Shown here: in pieces, positions 34,432-43,199 of the stretch
Layout of the letters: every line of letters starts with the position of its first letter
Numbering within the stretch: position 1 is the first letter of the stretch
NCBI GenBank assembly: GCA_964639395.1
Contig: CAZXCT010000001.1
Coordinates: 1 to 52,221 of the forward strand
Source of the DNA: ATZT02 sp964639395
Lineage (GTDB): Bacteria; Actinomycetota; Actinomycetes; S36-B12; UBA5976
DNA length: 52,221 nucleotides
Reading direction: 5' to 3'
Notes under the pieces: model-generated
Told to the model about the DNA's origin: nothing
What the model saw: only the letters and a program-made list of their open reading frames with translations
Database searches by the model: none
Position numbers and translations under genes: made by a program

Positions 34432-36471
34432 CTAATTAGCTTTCACCATTTGGCGCAACTCTTTTTTCAAGTCTCGAATTTCGTCCCGATATCTTGCTGC
34501 CACTTCAAAATTTAGTTCTGACGCGGCTTGATGCATTGCTTGGGTCAATTCTGTTATCAATTCAGCCAAATCGACGGACGCCGCGTGGGCGTACTTCTTC
34601 TTTTTTGAAATTTCGGCTAAGGCCAACTGGGTATCTTCGTCTTCTCTCACAATCGAGTCTGTGATGTCAGCAATCTTCTTACGCAATGGGGTTGGGTCAA
34701 TTGAGTGTTCTTTGTTGTAAGCCAATTGCTTGTCACGTCTGCGATTAGTTTCACCGATCGCCGCCTGCATTTGCGCCGTGATGGTATCGGCGTACATTAC
34801 AACTTGACCTGAAACATTTCGGGCAGCGCGACCAATCGTCTGAATTAGGCTTGTTTCAGAGCGAAGAAAACCCTGCTTATCAGCATCTAAAATTGCCACC
34901 AAAGAAACTTCAGGTAAATCCAAACCTTCACGCAATAAATTAATGCCAACTAAACAATCAAACACTCCAAGTCTTAACTCACGAAGTAACTCAACCCGGC
35001 GCAGCGTGTCAATCTCACTATGGAGATAGCGCACCCTTACACCCTTTTCTGTTAAAAAATCAGTTAACTCTTCTGACATTTTTTTAGTTAAGGTAGTTAC
35101 TAATACTCTTTCATTGCGATTAGCTCTTTCTTTAATTCTGTGCAATAAGTCGTCAATTTGACCTTTAATCGGATGTACCAAAATTTGTGGGTCAATCAAA
35201 CCAGTTGGGCGAATAACCTGTTCAACCACTGATTCAACTTTTGCTAATTCATATTTGCCGGGCGTCGCTGAAAGATAAACCGTTTGACCCACCCGCTCTT
35301 CAAATTCAACCCACTTTAAAGGGCGATTATCCATCGCACTTGGTAAGCGAAAACCATAATCAACCAAAGTTCTTTTGCGAGAACGATCGCCTTCGTACAT
35401 TGCCCCAATTTGCGGAACCGTAACATGCGATTCATCAATCACTAGCAGAAAATCTTCAGGAAAATAATCTAAAAGCGTGTTCGGGGCTGAGCCGGCCGGG
35501 CGATCATCAAAAAAACGTGAATAGTTTTCTATTCCTGAGCAGAATCCAAGCTCTCTAATCATTTCTAGATCAAAAGTAGTACGCATTCGAAGCCGTTGTT
35601 CTTCTAGAATCTTATTTTGCTTACGAAGATCGCTTAACCGATGTTGCAATTCTTCTTCGATGTAACTCATCGCCTTGGCGGTGCGATCTGGGCCAGCCAC
35701 ATAGTGCGTAGCCGGAAAAATCATCAATTCTTGATCATCAGAGACTATTTCACCGGTCAAAGGATGCAAAGTTAAAATTCGATCTATTTCATCGCCAAAC
35801 ATTTCAATCCGTACCGCATATTCTTCATAAACCGGAAACACCTCAACCGTGTCACCACGCACCCGAAAAGTGCCTCGCTCAAAAGCGATGTCATTGCGGG
35901 CATATTGGATATTGACAAGTTTTTTTAAAATTGTGTCTCGGCTGATACTTTCGCCTTTAGCTATTTTGATAGCTTGCTGAATGTATTCTTCTGGAGTACC
36001 TAAACCATAAATACAAGAAACCGTCGCTACCACAATTACATCTCTTCGGGTAAGTAATGAGCTGGTAGCCGAGTGTCTCAAGCGCTCGACTTCAGCATTG
36101 ACGGTGGCATCTTTTTCAATAAAGGTATCTGTTTGTGGCACGTAGGCTTCTGGTTGGTAATAATCGTAATAAGAGACAAAATACTCAACTGCATTATTAG
36201 GAAGCATTTGTTTTAATTCATTTGCCATCTGCGCCGCAAGGGTTTTATTTGGCTCAATTACCAATGTTGGCCTTTGTAACTTTTCTATCAACCAAGCGGT
36301 GGTGGCGGACTTTCCGGTTCCGGTGGCGCCTAGCAGCACTACATGTTTTTCACCGTTGTTGATGCGTTTTGTTAGATCTTCGATTGCTTTCGGCTGATCA
36401 CCTGCCGGTATGTAATCGGAGATCACTTCAAAGGGAGCAACTTTTCGATTTAACTTAGGTGCCAGGCTCAT
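34432..36471 (-). CDS. uvrB: Excinuclease ABC subunit B
   Basis: 679 residues. P-loop GATGTGKSA (48-56), the damage-probing hairpin YYDYYQPEAYVPQ, helicase motifs VIDESHVT and QTIGRAARN, and a C-terminal UVR motif (about 635-675) for UvrC. UvrB verifies the lesion and forms the pre-incision complex. Its ATG overlaps the coaE stop (ATGA). Confidence 0.97.
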   Translation of the reverse strand: MSLAPKLNRKVAPFEVISDYIPAGDQPKAIEDLTKRINNGEKHVVLLGATGTGKSATTAWLIEKLQRPTLVIEPNKTLAAQMANELKQMLPNNAVEYFVSYYDYYQPEAYVPQTDTFIEKDATVNAEVERLRHSATSSLLTRRDVIVVATVSCIYGLGTPEEYIQQAIKIAKGESISRDTILKKLVNIQYARNDIAFERGTFRVRGDTVEVFPVYEEYAVRIEMFGDEIDRILTLHPLTGEIVSDDQELMIFPATHYVAGPDRTAKAMSYIEEELQHRLSDLRKQNKILEEQRLRMRTTFDLEMIRELGFCSGIENYSRFFDDRPAGSAPNTLLDYFPEDFLLVIDESHVTVPQIGAMYEGDRSRKRTLVDYGFRLPSAMDNRPLKWVEFEERVGQTVYLSATPGKYELAKVESVVEQVIRPTGLIDPQILVHPIKGQIDDLLHRIKERANRNERVLVTTLTKKMSEELTDFLTEKGVRVRYLHSEIDTLRRVELLRELRLGVFDCLVGINLLREGLDLPEVSLVAILDADKQGFLRSETSLIQTIGRAARNVSGQVVMYADTITAQMQAAIGETNRRRDKQLAYNKEHSIDPTPLRKKIADITDSIVREDEDTQLALAEISKKKKYAHAASVDLAELITELTQAMHQAASELNFEVAARYRDEIRDLKKELRQMVKAN

Positions 36472-37055
36472 TTTTTACTGAGAGCTAAAATCTGCCCCCA
36501 AACCTCCGTTACTTTTAATGATAATTCAGTTAAGTCGCCGTTGTTTTCAATTAAAAAATCACTTTTTTCTATCCGGACTTCATCTTCCACCTGAACACTT
36601 AATCGTGCAACTGCATCAGCCCGCGTCAATCCCCTTGCAACCGAACGAGCAATTCGCTGCTCTCTATCTGCCAAAACGCTTACGATGCAGTCGTAGTTAG
36701 CCTCAAGTCCCACCTCAAAAAGTAATGGCACTTCATTGACGCCGATTTGCCCGGGCGCTAATTGCGAAAATCTCTTTTCAACTTCTACTCTCACCAAAGG
36801 GTGTATTAAACTTTCTAATTTGACTCTTAAATTTGGATCTAGAAATACGTGTTCGGCAAGAAACTTTCGATCTGTTTTTGAATCCTTTACGACTTCTGGG
36901 GTGAATATCTCAATTAGTTGGCTTTGGACACTTGGACGGTCGAGTACTTCTTGCACAATTGCGTCAGAAGAAATAACTACTGCACCCAATTTTGAAAAAA
37001 GGGCGGAAACAGTGCTCTTACCAGCACCAATTCCGCCCGTTAAGCCAACTCGCAA
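36468..37055 (-). CDS. coaE: Dephospho-CoA kinase
   Basis: 195 residues from TTG 37055, with only a weak GGA upstream. P-loop GGIGAGKST (7-15), SSDAIVQEVL and the lid region VARGLTRADAVARL. It performs the last step of CoA synthesis, phosphorylating dephospho-CoA at the 3'-hydroxyl. The GrpB-like domain fused to CoaE in some actinobacteria is absent. It follows rpsA by 15 nt, the rpsA-coaE-uvrB order seen in related genomes. Confidence 0.95.
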   Translation of the reverse strand: MRVGLTGGIGAGKSTVSALFSKLGAVVISSDAIVQEVLDRPSVQSQLIEIFTPEVVKDSKTDRKFLAEHVFLDPNLRVKLESLIHPLVRVEVEKRFSQLAPGQIGVNEVPLLFEVGLEANYDCIVSVLADREQRIARSVARGLTRADAVARLSVQVEDEVRIEKSDFLIENNGDLTELSLKVTEVWGQILALSKK

Positions 37056-37070
37056 GTCAATCCATAACTC

Positions 37071-38441
37071 TTAAGATTCTTGATCTAATTTATCTTTTAG
37101 TTCGGCCAACTTGCTGTTCTGTGACAGTCTGCCAGCGTCATTTGCTCCCGTTTCAGCTTGCCATTTAGCTAGCGCTTGAGAGTATTGGCGTTGCCATTCT
37201 TCTTTTTGTTCTTCAAATCCAGACTTCCACTCACCAGTTGTTGGATCAAATCCTTCTGGCCCAATGTACTTACCGGCGTCGTCATAAACCGCCGACATTC
37301 CATATTGGTAAGGATCAAACGCAGCAGTTGAATCTGAACCATCTTCTGCTTGTCTGACTGACAGTGAGATGCGACGGCGATCTAAGTCAATGTCAATAAC
37401 TTTGACGCTAACTTCTTGACCAACCTGCACTACTTGCTCTGGGATTTCTACATGAGTTTGACTTAGTTCAGAGATGTGAACTAAACCTTCGATCCCATCG
37501 GCTACTCGAATGAACGCACCAAAAGGAACAAGTTTTGTTACCTTGCCAGGCACAACCTGATTAATCTTGTGTTCTCTCGCAAATTGTTGCCAAGGATCTT
37601 CTTGGGTAGATTTTAGAGAAAGTGATACACGTTCACGTTCCATATCTACTTCTAGTACTTCAACCGTTACCGGCATTCCGACTTCAACAACTTCTGATGG
37701 GTGTTCAATGTGCTTCCATGAGAGTTCAGAAACATGCACTAAGCCATCTACGCCACCTAAGTCAACGAAGGCACCGAAGTTAACGATGCTAGAAATATGA
37801 CCAGAGCGAATTTGACCTTTTTGTAACTGATTTAAAAATGTTGATCGAGAAGCAGATTGTGATTGTTCTAACCATGCTCTACGTGAAAGCACCACGTTAT
37901 TTCGATTTTTATCAAGCTCGATAATTTTTGCTTCAATATCTTGGCCCATGTACGGCGAAAGATCACGTACGCGACGCATTTCAACAAGTGAGGCAGGCAA
38001 AAATCCACGCAGACCAATATCAACTATTAATCCGCCCTTGACTACTTCAATTACATGGCCTTTAACAACGCCATCTTCTGCTTTAATCTTTTCAATGCTT
38101 CCCCAAGCGCGTTCATATTGTGCGCGCTTCTTTGAAAGTATTAAGCGTCCTTCTTTGTCTTCTTTTTGTAATACCAATGCTTCTACGCTGTCGCCAACTT
38201 TAATTACATCGTTAGGGTCAACATCGTGTCTAATAGTTAATTCTCGTGATGGGATAACACCTTCGGTTTTATAGCCGATATCTAGTAGTACTTCATCTCG
38301 GTCAACTTTTACAACTACACCTTCAACTAAATCACCATCGTTAAAGTATTTGATGGTTTTATCGATTGCAGCGAGTAGTTCCTCGGTAGTGCCAATATCA
38401 TTTATGGCTACTTGCGGACTTGCGGTTGAAGAAACAGACAT
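37071..38441 (-). CDS. rpsA: 30S ribosomal protein S1
   Basis: 456 residues with four S1 RNA-binding repeats (about 36-107, 120-190, 207-275, 292-362), then an acidic, aromatic-rich tail containing GFDPTTGEW and a helical end. Four repeats plus a variable tail is the actinobacterial form, against six in E. coli. S1 binds mRNA and helps it dock on the ribosome. The 139-nt leader region (38442-38580) contains a perfect hairpin close to the start codon. Confidence 0.96.
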   Translation of the reverse strand: MSVSSTASPQVAINDIGTTEELLAAIDKTIKYFNDGDLVEGVVVKVDRDEVLLDIGYKTEGVIPSRELTIRHDVDPNDVIKVGDSVEALVLQKEDKEGRLILSKKRAQYERAWGSIEKIKAEDGVVKGHVIEVVKGGLIVDIGLRGFLPASLVEMRRVRDLSPYMGQDIEAKIIELDKNRNNVVLSRRAWLEQSQSASRSTFLNQLQKGQIRSGHISSIVNFGAFVDLGGVDGLVHVSELSWKHIEHPSEVVEVGMPVTVEVLEVDMERERVSLSLKSTQEDPWQQFAREHKINQVVPGKVTKLVPFGAFIRVADGIEGLVHISELSQTHVEIPEQVVQVGQEVSVKVIDIDLDRRRISLSVRQAEDGSDSTAAFDPYQYGMSAVYDDAGKYIGPEGFDPTTGEWKSGFEEQKEEWQRQYSQALAKWQAETGANDAGRLSQNSKLAELKDKLDQES

Positions 38442-38460
38442 TATTTGAATTATCTTTCAA

Positions 38461-38480
38461 GCAATCTTAAATCAGATTGC
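38461..38480 (-). promoter_or_regulatory. Perfect 7-bp hairpin in the rpsA leader
   Basis: GCAATCT and AGATTGC pair across a 6-nt loop, ending 19 nt before the rpsA ATG and just upstream of a weak GAAAGA site. It is not followed by a T-tract on the minus strand, so it is unlikely to terminate polA transcripts. It could affect rpsA translation, since S1 represses its own mRNA in E. coli. That role is inference. Confidence 0.4.
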
Positions 38481-38580
38481 GATTTTTACTAGTAGGAATT
38501 CGAGTTTTTGATTTGACTAGAAGTCACCTCATCACGCCCTGTCGGATGAAGCATCAATAACTCAACTGTCCAAGCGTACG

Positions 38581-41211
38581 CTAGTGCGCCGCTTGAGCCC
38601 AAGATGGCCCAATCCCCAACGAAACCGCCAATGGAACCTTGAGTTTAATCGCCTCACTCATGGCCCGCGGCAAAATCTCTTTCAAGATCGAGAGCTCCCC
38701 GGGGGCTACTTCAATAATCAACTCGTCATGCACTTGCAACACAAGTCGAGATTTGAGATTTGATTGTGATATTTCTTTGTCAACTTTTAGCATTGCTAAC
38801 TTGATCAAATCAGCGGCTGAGCCTTGAATCGGTGCATTTAGTGCCATGCGTTCGGCCATTTGTTGCAGTTGTCGATTAGTACTATTTAAATCAGGCAGAT
38901 AGCGGCGTCTACCTAAGATCGTCTGCGTGTAGCCAGTCTTTTTTGCAGCTTCCACCACGAGCTGTAAATAATCTCGAACTCCCCCAAAGCGCTGGTAATA
39001 AGTGTCCATTAACTTGCTCGCCTGTGAAACCTCAATTTGTAATGTTTGACTCAATCCATAACTACTAAGACCATAAGCAATACCGTAAGAAATGGCTTTA
39101 ACTTGCCTTCGTAAATCTTCATTAACTTGATCTTTGCTTACACCAAAAACCAAAGCCCCCACCGTGGTGTGTAGATCTTCACCAGAGTTGAATGCCGCAA
39201 TTAGATTTTTATCATCAGAAAGATGCGCCATAATACGCATTTCAATTTGAGAGTAATCCGCTGTCAAGAGTGTTTCAAAATCATTTGCACACACAAATGC
39301 TTTGCGTATTTTCTTTCCTTGGTCAGTTCGAATTGGAATATTCTGCAAGTTCGGATCTTGTGAAGACAACCTGCCGGTAGAAGTTACAGTTTGGTTAAAT
39401 GTGGTGTGTATTCTGCCGTGCTTATCAACTAAAGGTATCAGGCTTGCTACCACTTGCTTAAGTTTTATCACTTCTCGATATTTAAGTATTAACTCAAGTA
39501 AAGGGTCTTTCGTCGTTTCAAAAAGCCAATTAAGTGCCTCGGCATCAGTAGTGAATCCAGTTTTAGTTTTTTTAGTCTTAGGGAGCTTTCTTTCTTCAAA
39601 CAATATTTCTTGTAGTTGTTTAGGTGAAGCAAGATTAAATTCTCGACCAGCAATCTCATGCGCTTTTTGTATTGCCTTATTTGCCTGAGTATTAAATTCT
39701 GTTTCAAGCTCGAGTAAATACGGTAAATCCATCGCGATGCCATGCGATTCCATCTGGCCAAGCAGTAGCGCCAACGGTAGCTCTAGCTCAATAAATAACT
39801 TTGTTAGCTCATGCTCGTCTAATCTAGTTACTAAAATATTACTCAACAATTTAGTTGCGTTTGCTTGACTTACTAAAACAGTGTGATCAACTGTTAGCTC
39901 TTCAAATAATTGAGCCTCACCAATTTGCGTTTGGGCCAAGTTTGTATTCAAATACTCCATTGATAAATCTGCTAAATCTAAACTTCGGCTACCGGGGTTC
40001 AATAGATATCCCGCAATATGTGTATCAAAAATTAACCCTGCAAAAGTTTGATTCTTACTCAAACACCATTTAGCAAGTGGTTTAACGTCGTGAACTTGCT
40101 TTAGGATTTTTTCATTTGCGCACCAGGCGGCAAACTCGTCCGGTACCTCAGTTAGCTCAACTATGAAATCTGCACTGGTACTGAATGCGGCAAATGCCGG
40201 GTTTTCATTATTAAATATAACGCTAAGTGCTACTGGCTCATTGCAATCAGCCTTAAGCCATTCGACTGCTTGCTTGCCTGTTAACTGTTTGAATTTAACT
40301 GGCTCAGCTTTTGGCATCTCATTACTATATAAATTTTTGAACTTTGTTTTCAGGCTATTAAATTCTAGATCGGTAAAAACTTGTAAAACTTTATCAACTT
40401 CAGGTGGCGCTAAGGCATAATTTTGTAAATTGGTGTCTATCGCTACATCAATAACTAATTCTGTTAATTGCCGATTTAGTTTTACCTGCGCCACATTGTC
40501 TCTTAAAGATTGCCCTACCTTGCCCCCAATTTCATCAGCGTTCGCTAATAGTGCTGAGAGGTTTCCGTATTGGGTAATCCATTTAGTTGCGGTTTTTTCA
40601 CCTACCCCGGGAACTGACGGAAGATTGTCTGAACTATCACCGCGCAGTGCAGCAAAGTCTGGGTACTGCGTTGGAGTCAAACCATATTTATCAAAAATAG
40701 CGGCAGGTGTCATCCGGGCAATTTCGCTAACGCCACGTAGCGCATAAAGCACAGTAATAGATTCATTAGCCAAAGCAAACGCATCTCTATCGCCAGTAAG
40801 AATTAAAACTTCATACCCGTCTGCTGCTCCCGCCTTTGCCATGGTGGCGATCAAGTCATCGGCCTCAAAACCTGGTTTACGTAATGTTTTAATTTTGAAA
40901 GCATCCAAGAATTTATCGATAAAACCCAACTGTGAAATAAACTCGTCCGGACTCTTTTCTCTATTTGCCTTGTATTCGCTATAAAGTTCAGTTCGAAAAG
41001 TTTGACGAGAAACATCAAATGCCACCGCCACGTGGGTTGGCGCTTCAGCACTAAGCACATTTAAAAACATGGTTGAGAACCCATACACCGCGTTAGTTGG
41101 TTGACCGGTATTTGTCGAAAAACTCTCTAAAGGAAGTGCGTAAAAAGCGCGGTACGCTAAAGAGTTTCCGTCAACTAACAGCAATCTGGGTGGTGCGGCT
41201 TTAGTTGACAT
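38581..41211 (-). CDS. polA: DNA polymerase I
   Basis: 876 residues. The N-terminal 5'-nuclease domain (about 1-300, LLLVDGNSLAYRAFYALP) is followed by a 3'-5' exonuclease-like domain that has lost the metal-binding DxE (VALSVIFNN at the expected site). The C-terminal polymerase has motif A TADYSQIEMR, motif B RRQVKAISYGIAYG and motif C VHDELIIE. It lacks proofreading, as in mycobacteria. The tyrosine in ISYGIAYG sits at the position of E. coli Phe762. The gene fills Okazaki-fragment and repair gaps. The start codon lies 23 nt from the divergent thioesterase start. Confidence 0.96.
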   Translation of the reverse strand: MSTKAAPPRLLLVDGNSLAYRAFYALPLESFSTNTGQPTNAVYGFSTMFLNVLSAEAPTHVAVAFDVSRQTFRTELYSEYKANREKSPDEFISQLGFIDKFLDAFKIKTLRKPGFEADDLIATMAKAGAADGYEVLILTGDRDAFALANESITVLYALRGVSEIARMTPAAIFDKYGLTPTQYPDFAALRGDSSDNLPSVPGVGEKTATKWITQYGNLSALLANADEIGGKVGQSLRDNVAQVKLNRQLTELVIDVAIDTNLQNYALAPPEVDKVLQVFTDLEFNSLKTKFKNLYSNEMPKAEPVKFKQLTGKQAVEWLKADCNEPVALSVIFNNENPAFAAFSTSADFIVELTEVPDEFAAWCANEKILKQVHDVKPLAKWCLSKNQTFAGLIFDTHIAGYLLNPGSRSLDLADLSMEYLNTNLAQTQIGEAQLFEELTVDHTVLVSQANATKLLSNILVTRLDEHELTKLFIELELPLALLLGQMESHGIAMDLPYLLELETEFNTQANKAIQKAHEIAGREFNLASPKQLQEILFEERKLPKTKKTKTGFTTDAEALNWLFETTKDPLLELILKYREVIKLKQVVASLIPLVDKHGRIHTTFNQTVTSTGRLSSQDPNLQNIPIRTDQGKKIRKAFVCANDFETLLTADYSQIEMRIMAHLSDDKNLIAAFNSGEDLHTTVGALVFGVSKDQVNEDLRRQVKAISYGIAYGLSSYGLSQTLQIEVSQASKLMDTYYQRFGGVRDYLQLVVEAAKKTGYTQTILGRRRYLPDLNSTNRQLQQMAERMALNAPIQGSAADLIKLAMLKVDKEISQSNLKSRLVLQVHDELIIEVAPGELSILKEILPRAMSEAIKLKVPLAVSLGIGPSWAQAAH

Positions 41212-41234
41212 GGAACTGATCCTAGGCTTTAGGG

Positions 41235-41711
41235 GTGGTTGAATCTGACTCAGTGAATAAACCTTCGTCTCGTGCCGATATTCCCATGGACAAATTATCT
41301 AACGAAGAACTCACCCTAGCTTTAAATGCCTATGGGTTAGGTGAATTAGCGCAATCGATGGGTATAAAACTAATTGAAGTATCCGCACAAAAAGCAGTAG
41401 CCACTATGCCCGTTACCGGAAACCGCCAACCTTTGGGTTTATTAAATGGTGGAGCCAGCGCAGTTTTAGCAGAGACACTTGCCTCAATCGCAGCAAACGT
41501 TCACGCCTTTCCAAAACAAGTAGCAGTTGGCGTTGATTTACAAATATCTCACCATCGACCTGCTACTAAAGGCGATGTCACCTGTGTCGCGACTGCATTA
41601 CAGTTGGGCAAATCAATTGGCACCTATGGCTTTAATATAAAAGATGAAAATGAGAAGTTAACTGCATCGGGCAAACTAACGGTATTTTTTAAAAACAAGG
41701 CTGAGTCTTGA
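41235..41711 (+). CDS. PaaI-type hotdog thioesterase
   Basis: 158 residues from GTG 41235, or 141 from ATG 41286. The longer start is only 23 nt from the polA start, so the shorter one may be real, although it has no clear ribosome site. The hotdog core reads LGLLNGGASAVLAETLAS, with an invariant-type Asn-Gly-Gly and Glu, then VGVDLQISHHRPATKG. Members cleave aryl- or acyl-CoA thioesters, and the substrate here is unknown. The next gene starts inside its stop codon. Confidence 0.85.
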   Translation: MVESDSVNKPSSRADIPMDKLSNEELTLALNAYGLGELAQSMGIKLIEVSAQKAVATMPVTGNRQPLGLLNGGASAVLAETLASIAANVHAFPKQVAVGVDLQISHHRPATKGDVTCVATALQLGKSIGTYGFNIKDENEKLTASGKLTVFFKNKAES

Positions 41712-42445
41712 TCGGACTTGGCACTTTAATTAATGTTTTAGCAATTGGGTTGGGCGCAACAATCGGCGTGTTGCTGGGTAATCGAATCAAACAATCTGCT
41801 CGTGAGATCGTTACTGACGCATTAGGGCTAGTTACGCTTTTAGTTGGAGCTTTTAGCGTGGTGGCAATAGTTGACCCCGCACTAACAGAAGTGATCTCTA
41901 CTGGTGCCGCCGTTTTAATAATTTTGGCAGCATTAGTCATCGGTGCTTTGGTTGGTAATTATCTTCAACTTGAGGTGCGAATTGAAAAATTAGGTGAAAA
42001 GATTAAATCTCGCTTTGCGAACAAAAATGATTCATCAGTTAGATTTGTAGAGGGTTTTGTCTCAGCCTCATTGGTATTTGCGGTTGGCCCCTTAGCAATT
42101 TTAGGATCAATCAGCGATGGATTAGCTAGAGGTATTGATCAACTAATTCTAAAATCCACCCTAGATTTTTTTGCTTCAATCGCCTTTGCTGCCTCGCTGG
42201 GCTGGGGTGTGGCGTTTTCTGCAATAGTTGTTGGGGTTTATCAAGGTTTTTTCACGTTGGTGGGGTTTTTTCTAGGCGAAGTATTGAGTTTGGCAGCAGT
42301 GTCAATTCTTAATGCAACTGGTGGATTACTTTTAATTGCGGTAGGAATCAGACTACTAAAACTAAGAGCCATTGCCGTTGGGGATTTGATTCCGGCGTTG
42401 ATTTTTGCGCCATTATTTTTGCATCTTGCTACCGTTTGGTTCTAG
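41708..42445 (+). CDS. DUF554 family membrane protein (YdfK-like)
   Basis: 245 residues from TTG 41708, which overlaps the thioesterase stop (TTGA). Six or seven hydrophobic helices. The N-terminal GTLINVLAIGLGATIGVLLG and the central FVEGFVSASLVFAVGPLAILGSI are the DUF554 signatures. It is thought to be a transporter or membrane factor, but no function is established. The 38 nt to the convergent pdtaR contain only a weak AATTAG/CTAATT inverted repeat, a poor terminator candidate. Confidence 0.85.
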   Translation: MIGLGTLINVLAIGLGATIGVLLGNRIKQSAREIVTDALGLVTLLVGAFSVVAIVDPALTEVISTGAAVLIILAALVIGALVGNYLQLEVRIEKLGEKIKSRFANKNDSSVRFVEGFVSASLVFAVGPLAILGSISDGLARGIDQLILKSTLDFFASIAFAASLGWGVAFSAIVVGVYQGFFTLVGFFLGEVLSLAAVSILNATGGLLLIAVGIRLLKLRAIAVGDLIPALIFAPLFLHLATVWF

Positions 42446-42483
42446 TAAAACTAAGTCAAAAATTAGTTATTAAGTGAAGCTAA

Positions 42484-43062
42484 TTAACCCTTAAATTCTT
42501 TCAAAACTACCTCGGCTACTTCTACCATCTTTTTTCTTTTGTCCATAGCAGTTTTTTGTAACCAATCAAAGGCTTGTGGTTCTGTGAGGTTTAATTCTTT
42601 AATTAGTGCAGCTTTGGCTCTTTCAATTACCTTTCTCATACGCAACTGTTCACTTAACTCAGAAACTTCGCTTGCTAATTGATTCATCTCTTTAAATCTG
42701 CTGACCGCAATCTCTATCGCTGGTACTAAATCTGTAGCGCGATATGGCTTTGTTAGATACGCCATAACCCCCGCATCATTTGCCTTTTCAATTAATTCGA
42801 TTTGACTGAACGCTGTCAACATCACAACTGCGCAGAGCTTTTCACTCAAGATTTCTTCTGCTGCGCTCAATCCATCTAGCACCGGCATTTTTACGTCTAA
42901 AATCGCGATGTCTGGTTTAAGTGTTTTCACAGCAGTGATCGCACTCTCACCGTCGGCTACATTTGCGACAACTTCAAACCCGAGCGCAGTTAATGACTCA
43001 GTTAAATCAAGACGAATTAATGCCTCATCTTCAGCCACCACGATGCGAATTGGATTGCTCAT
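42484..43062 (-). CDS. pdtaR: ANTAR-domain response regulator (PdtaR-like)
   Basis: 192 residues. The receiver domain (about 1-120) has the acidic pocket AEDE, phospho-acceptor Asp in AILDVKMP, MLTAF and the lysine in YLTKPY. The ANTAR RNA-binding domain follows (about 130-188, RMRKVIERAKAALIKELNL). Such proteins bind paired hairpins in nascent RNA and prevent termination. The partner kinase PdtaS is not in the window. It diverges from the tRNA gene. A CCTAG-C-CTAGG inverted repeat (43068-43078) lies against its ribosome site. Confidence 0.93.
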   Translation of the reverse strand: MSNPIRIVVAEDEALIRLDLTESLTALGFEVVANVADGESAITAVKTLKPDIAILDVKMPVLDGLSAAEEILSEKLCAVVMLTAFSQIELIEKANDAGVMAYLTKPYRATDLVPAIEIAVSRFKEMNQLASEVSELSEQLRMRKVIERAKAALIKELNLTEPQAFDWLQKTAMDKRKKMVEVAEVVLKEFKG

Positions 43063-43122
43063 ACTCCCCTAGCCTAGGTGGTGGGGAATTAATCTTTTAT
43101 TTGTCGTAAAGTTATGCCTTGG

Positions 43123-43196
43123 GCCCCGATAGCCCAACTGGCAGAGGCATACGACTCAAACTCGTACCAGTGTGAGTTCGACTCTCACTCGGGGCA
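43123..43196 (+). tRNA. tRNA with Leu anticodon CAA but a short (class I) variable loop
   Basis: 74 nt. Acceptor strands GCCCCGA (43123-43129) and TCGGGGC (43189-43195) pair fully and the discriminator is A43196. D-arm GCC/GGC (with C13-A22 mismatch), anticodon stem TACGA/TCGTA around the loop CTCAAAC (anticodon CAA at 43157-43159), variable loop of five bases (CCAGT), T-arm GTGAG/CTCAC with TTCGACT. CAA reads UUG Leu codons, but bacterial leucine tRNAs normally have a long variable arm, as the GAG tRNA at 786 does. CCA is not encoded. It ends 3 nt before the convergent nusB stop. Confidence 0.88.
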
Positions 43197-43199
43197 CAA

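Noticed and set aside
38461..38490. Intrinsic terminator (hairpin plus T-run) on the plus strand
   Set aside because: No plus-strand gene runs into this region, and on the minus strand the hairpin is not followed by a T-tract.
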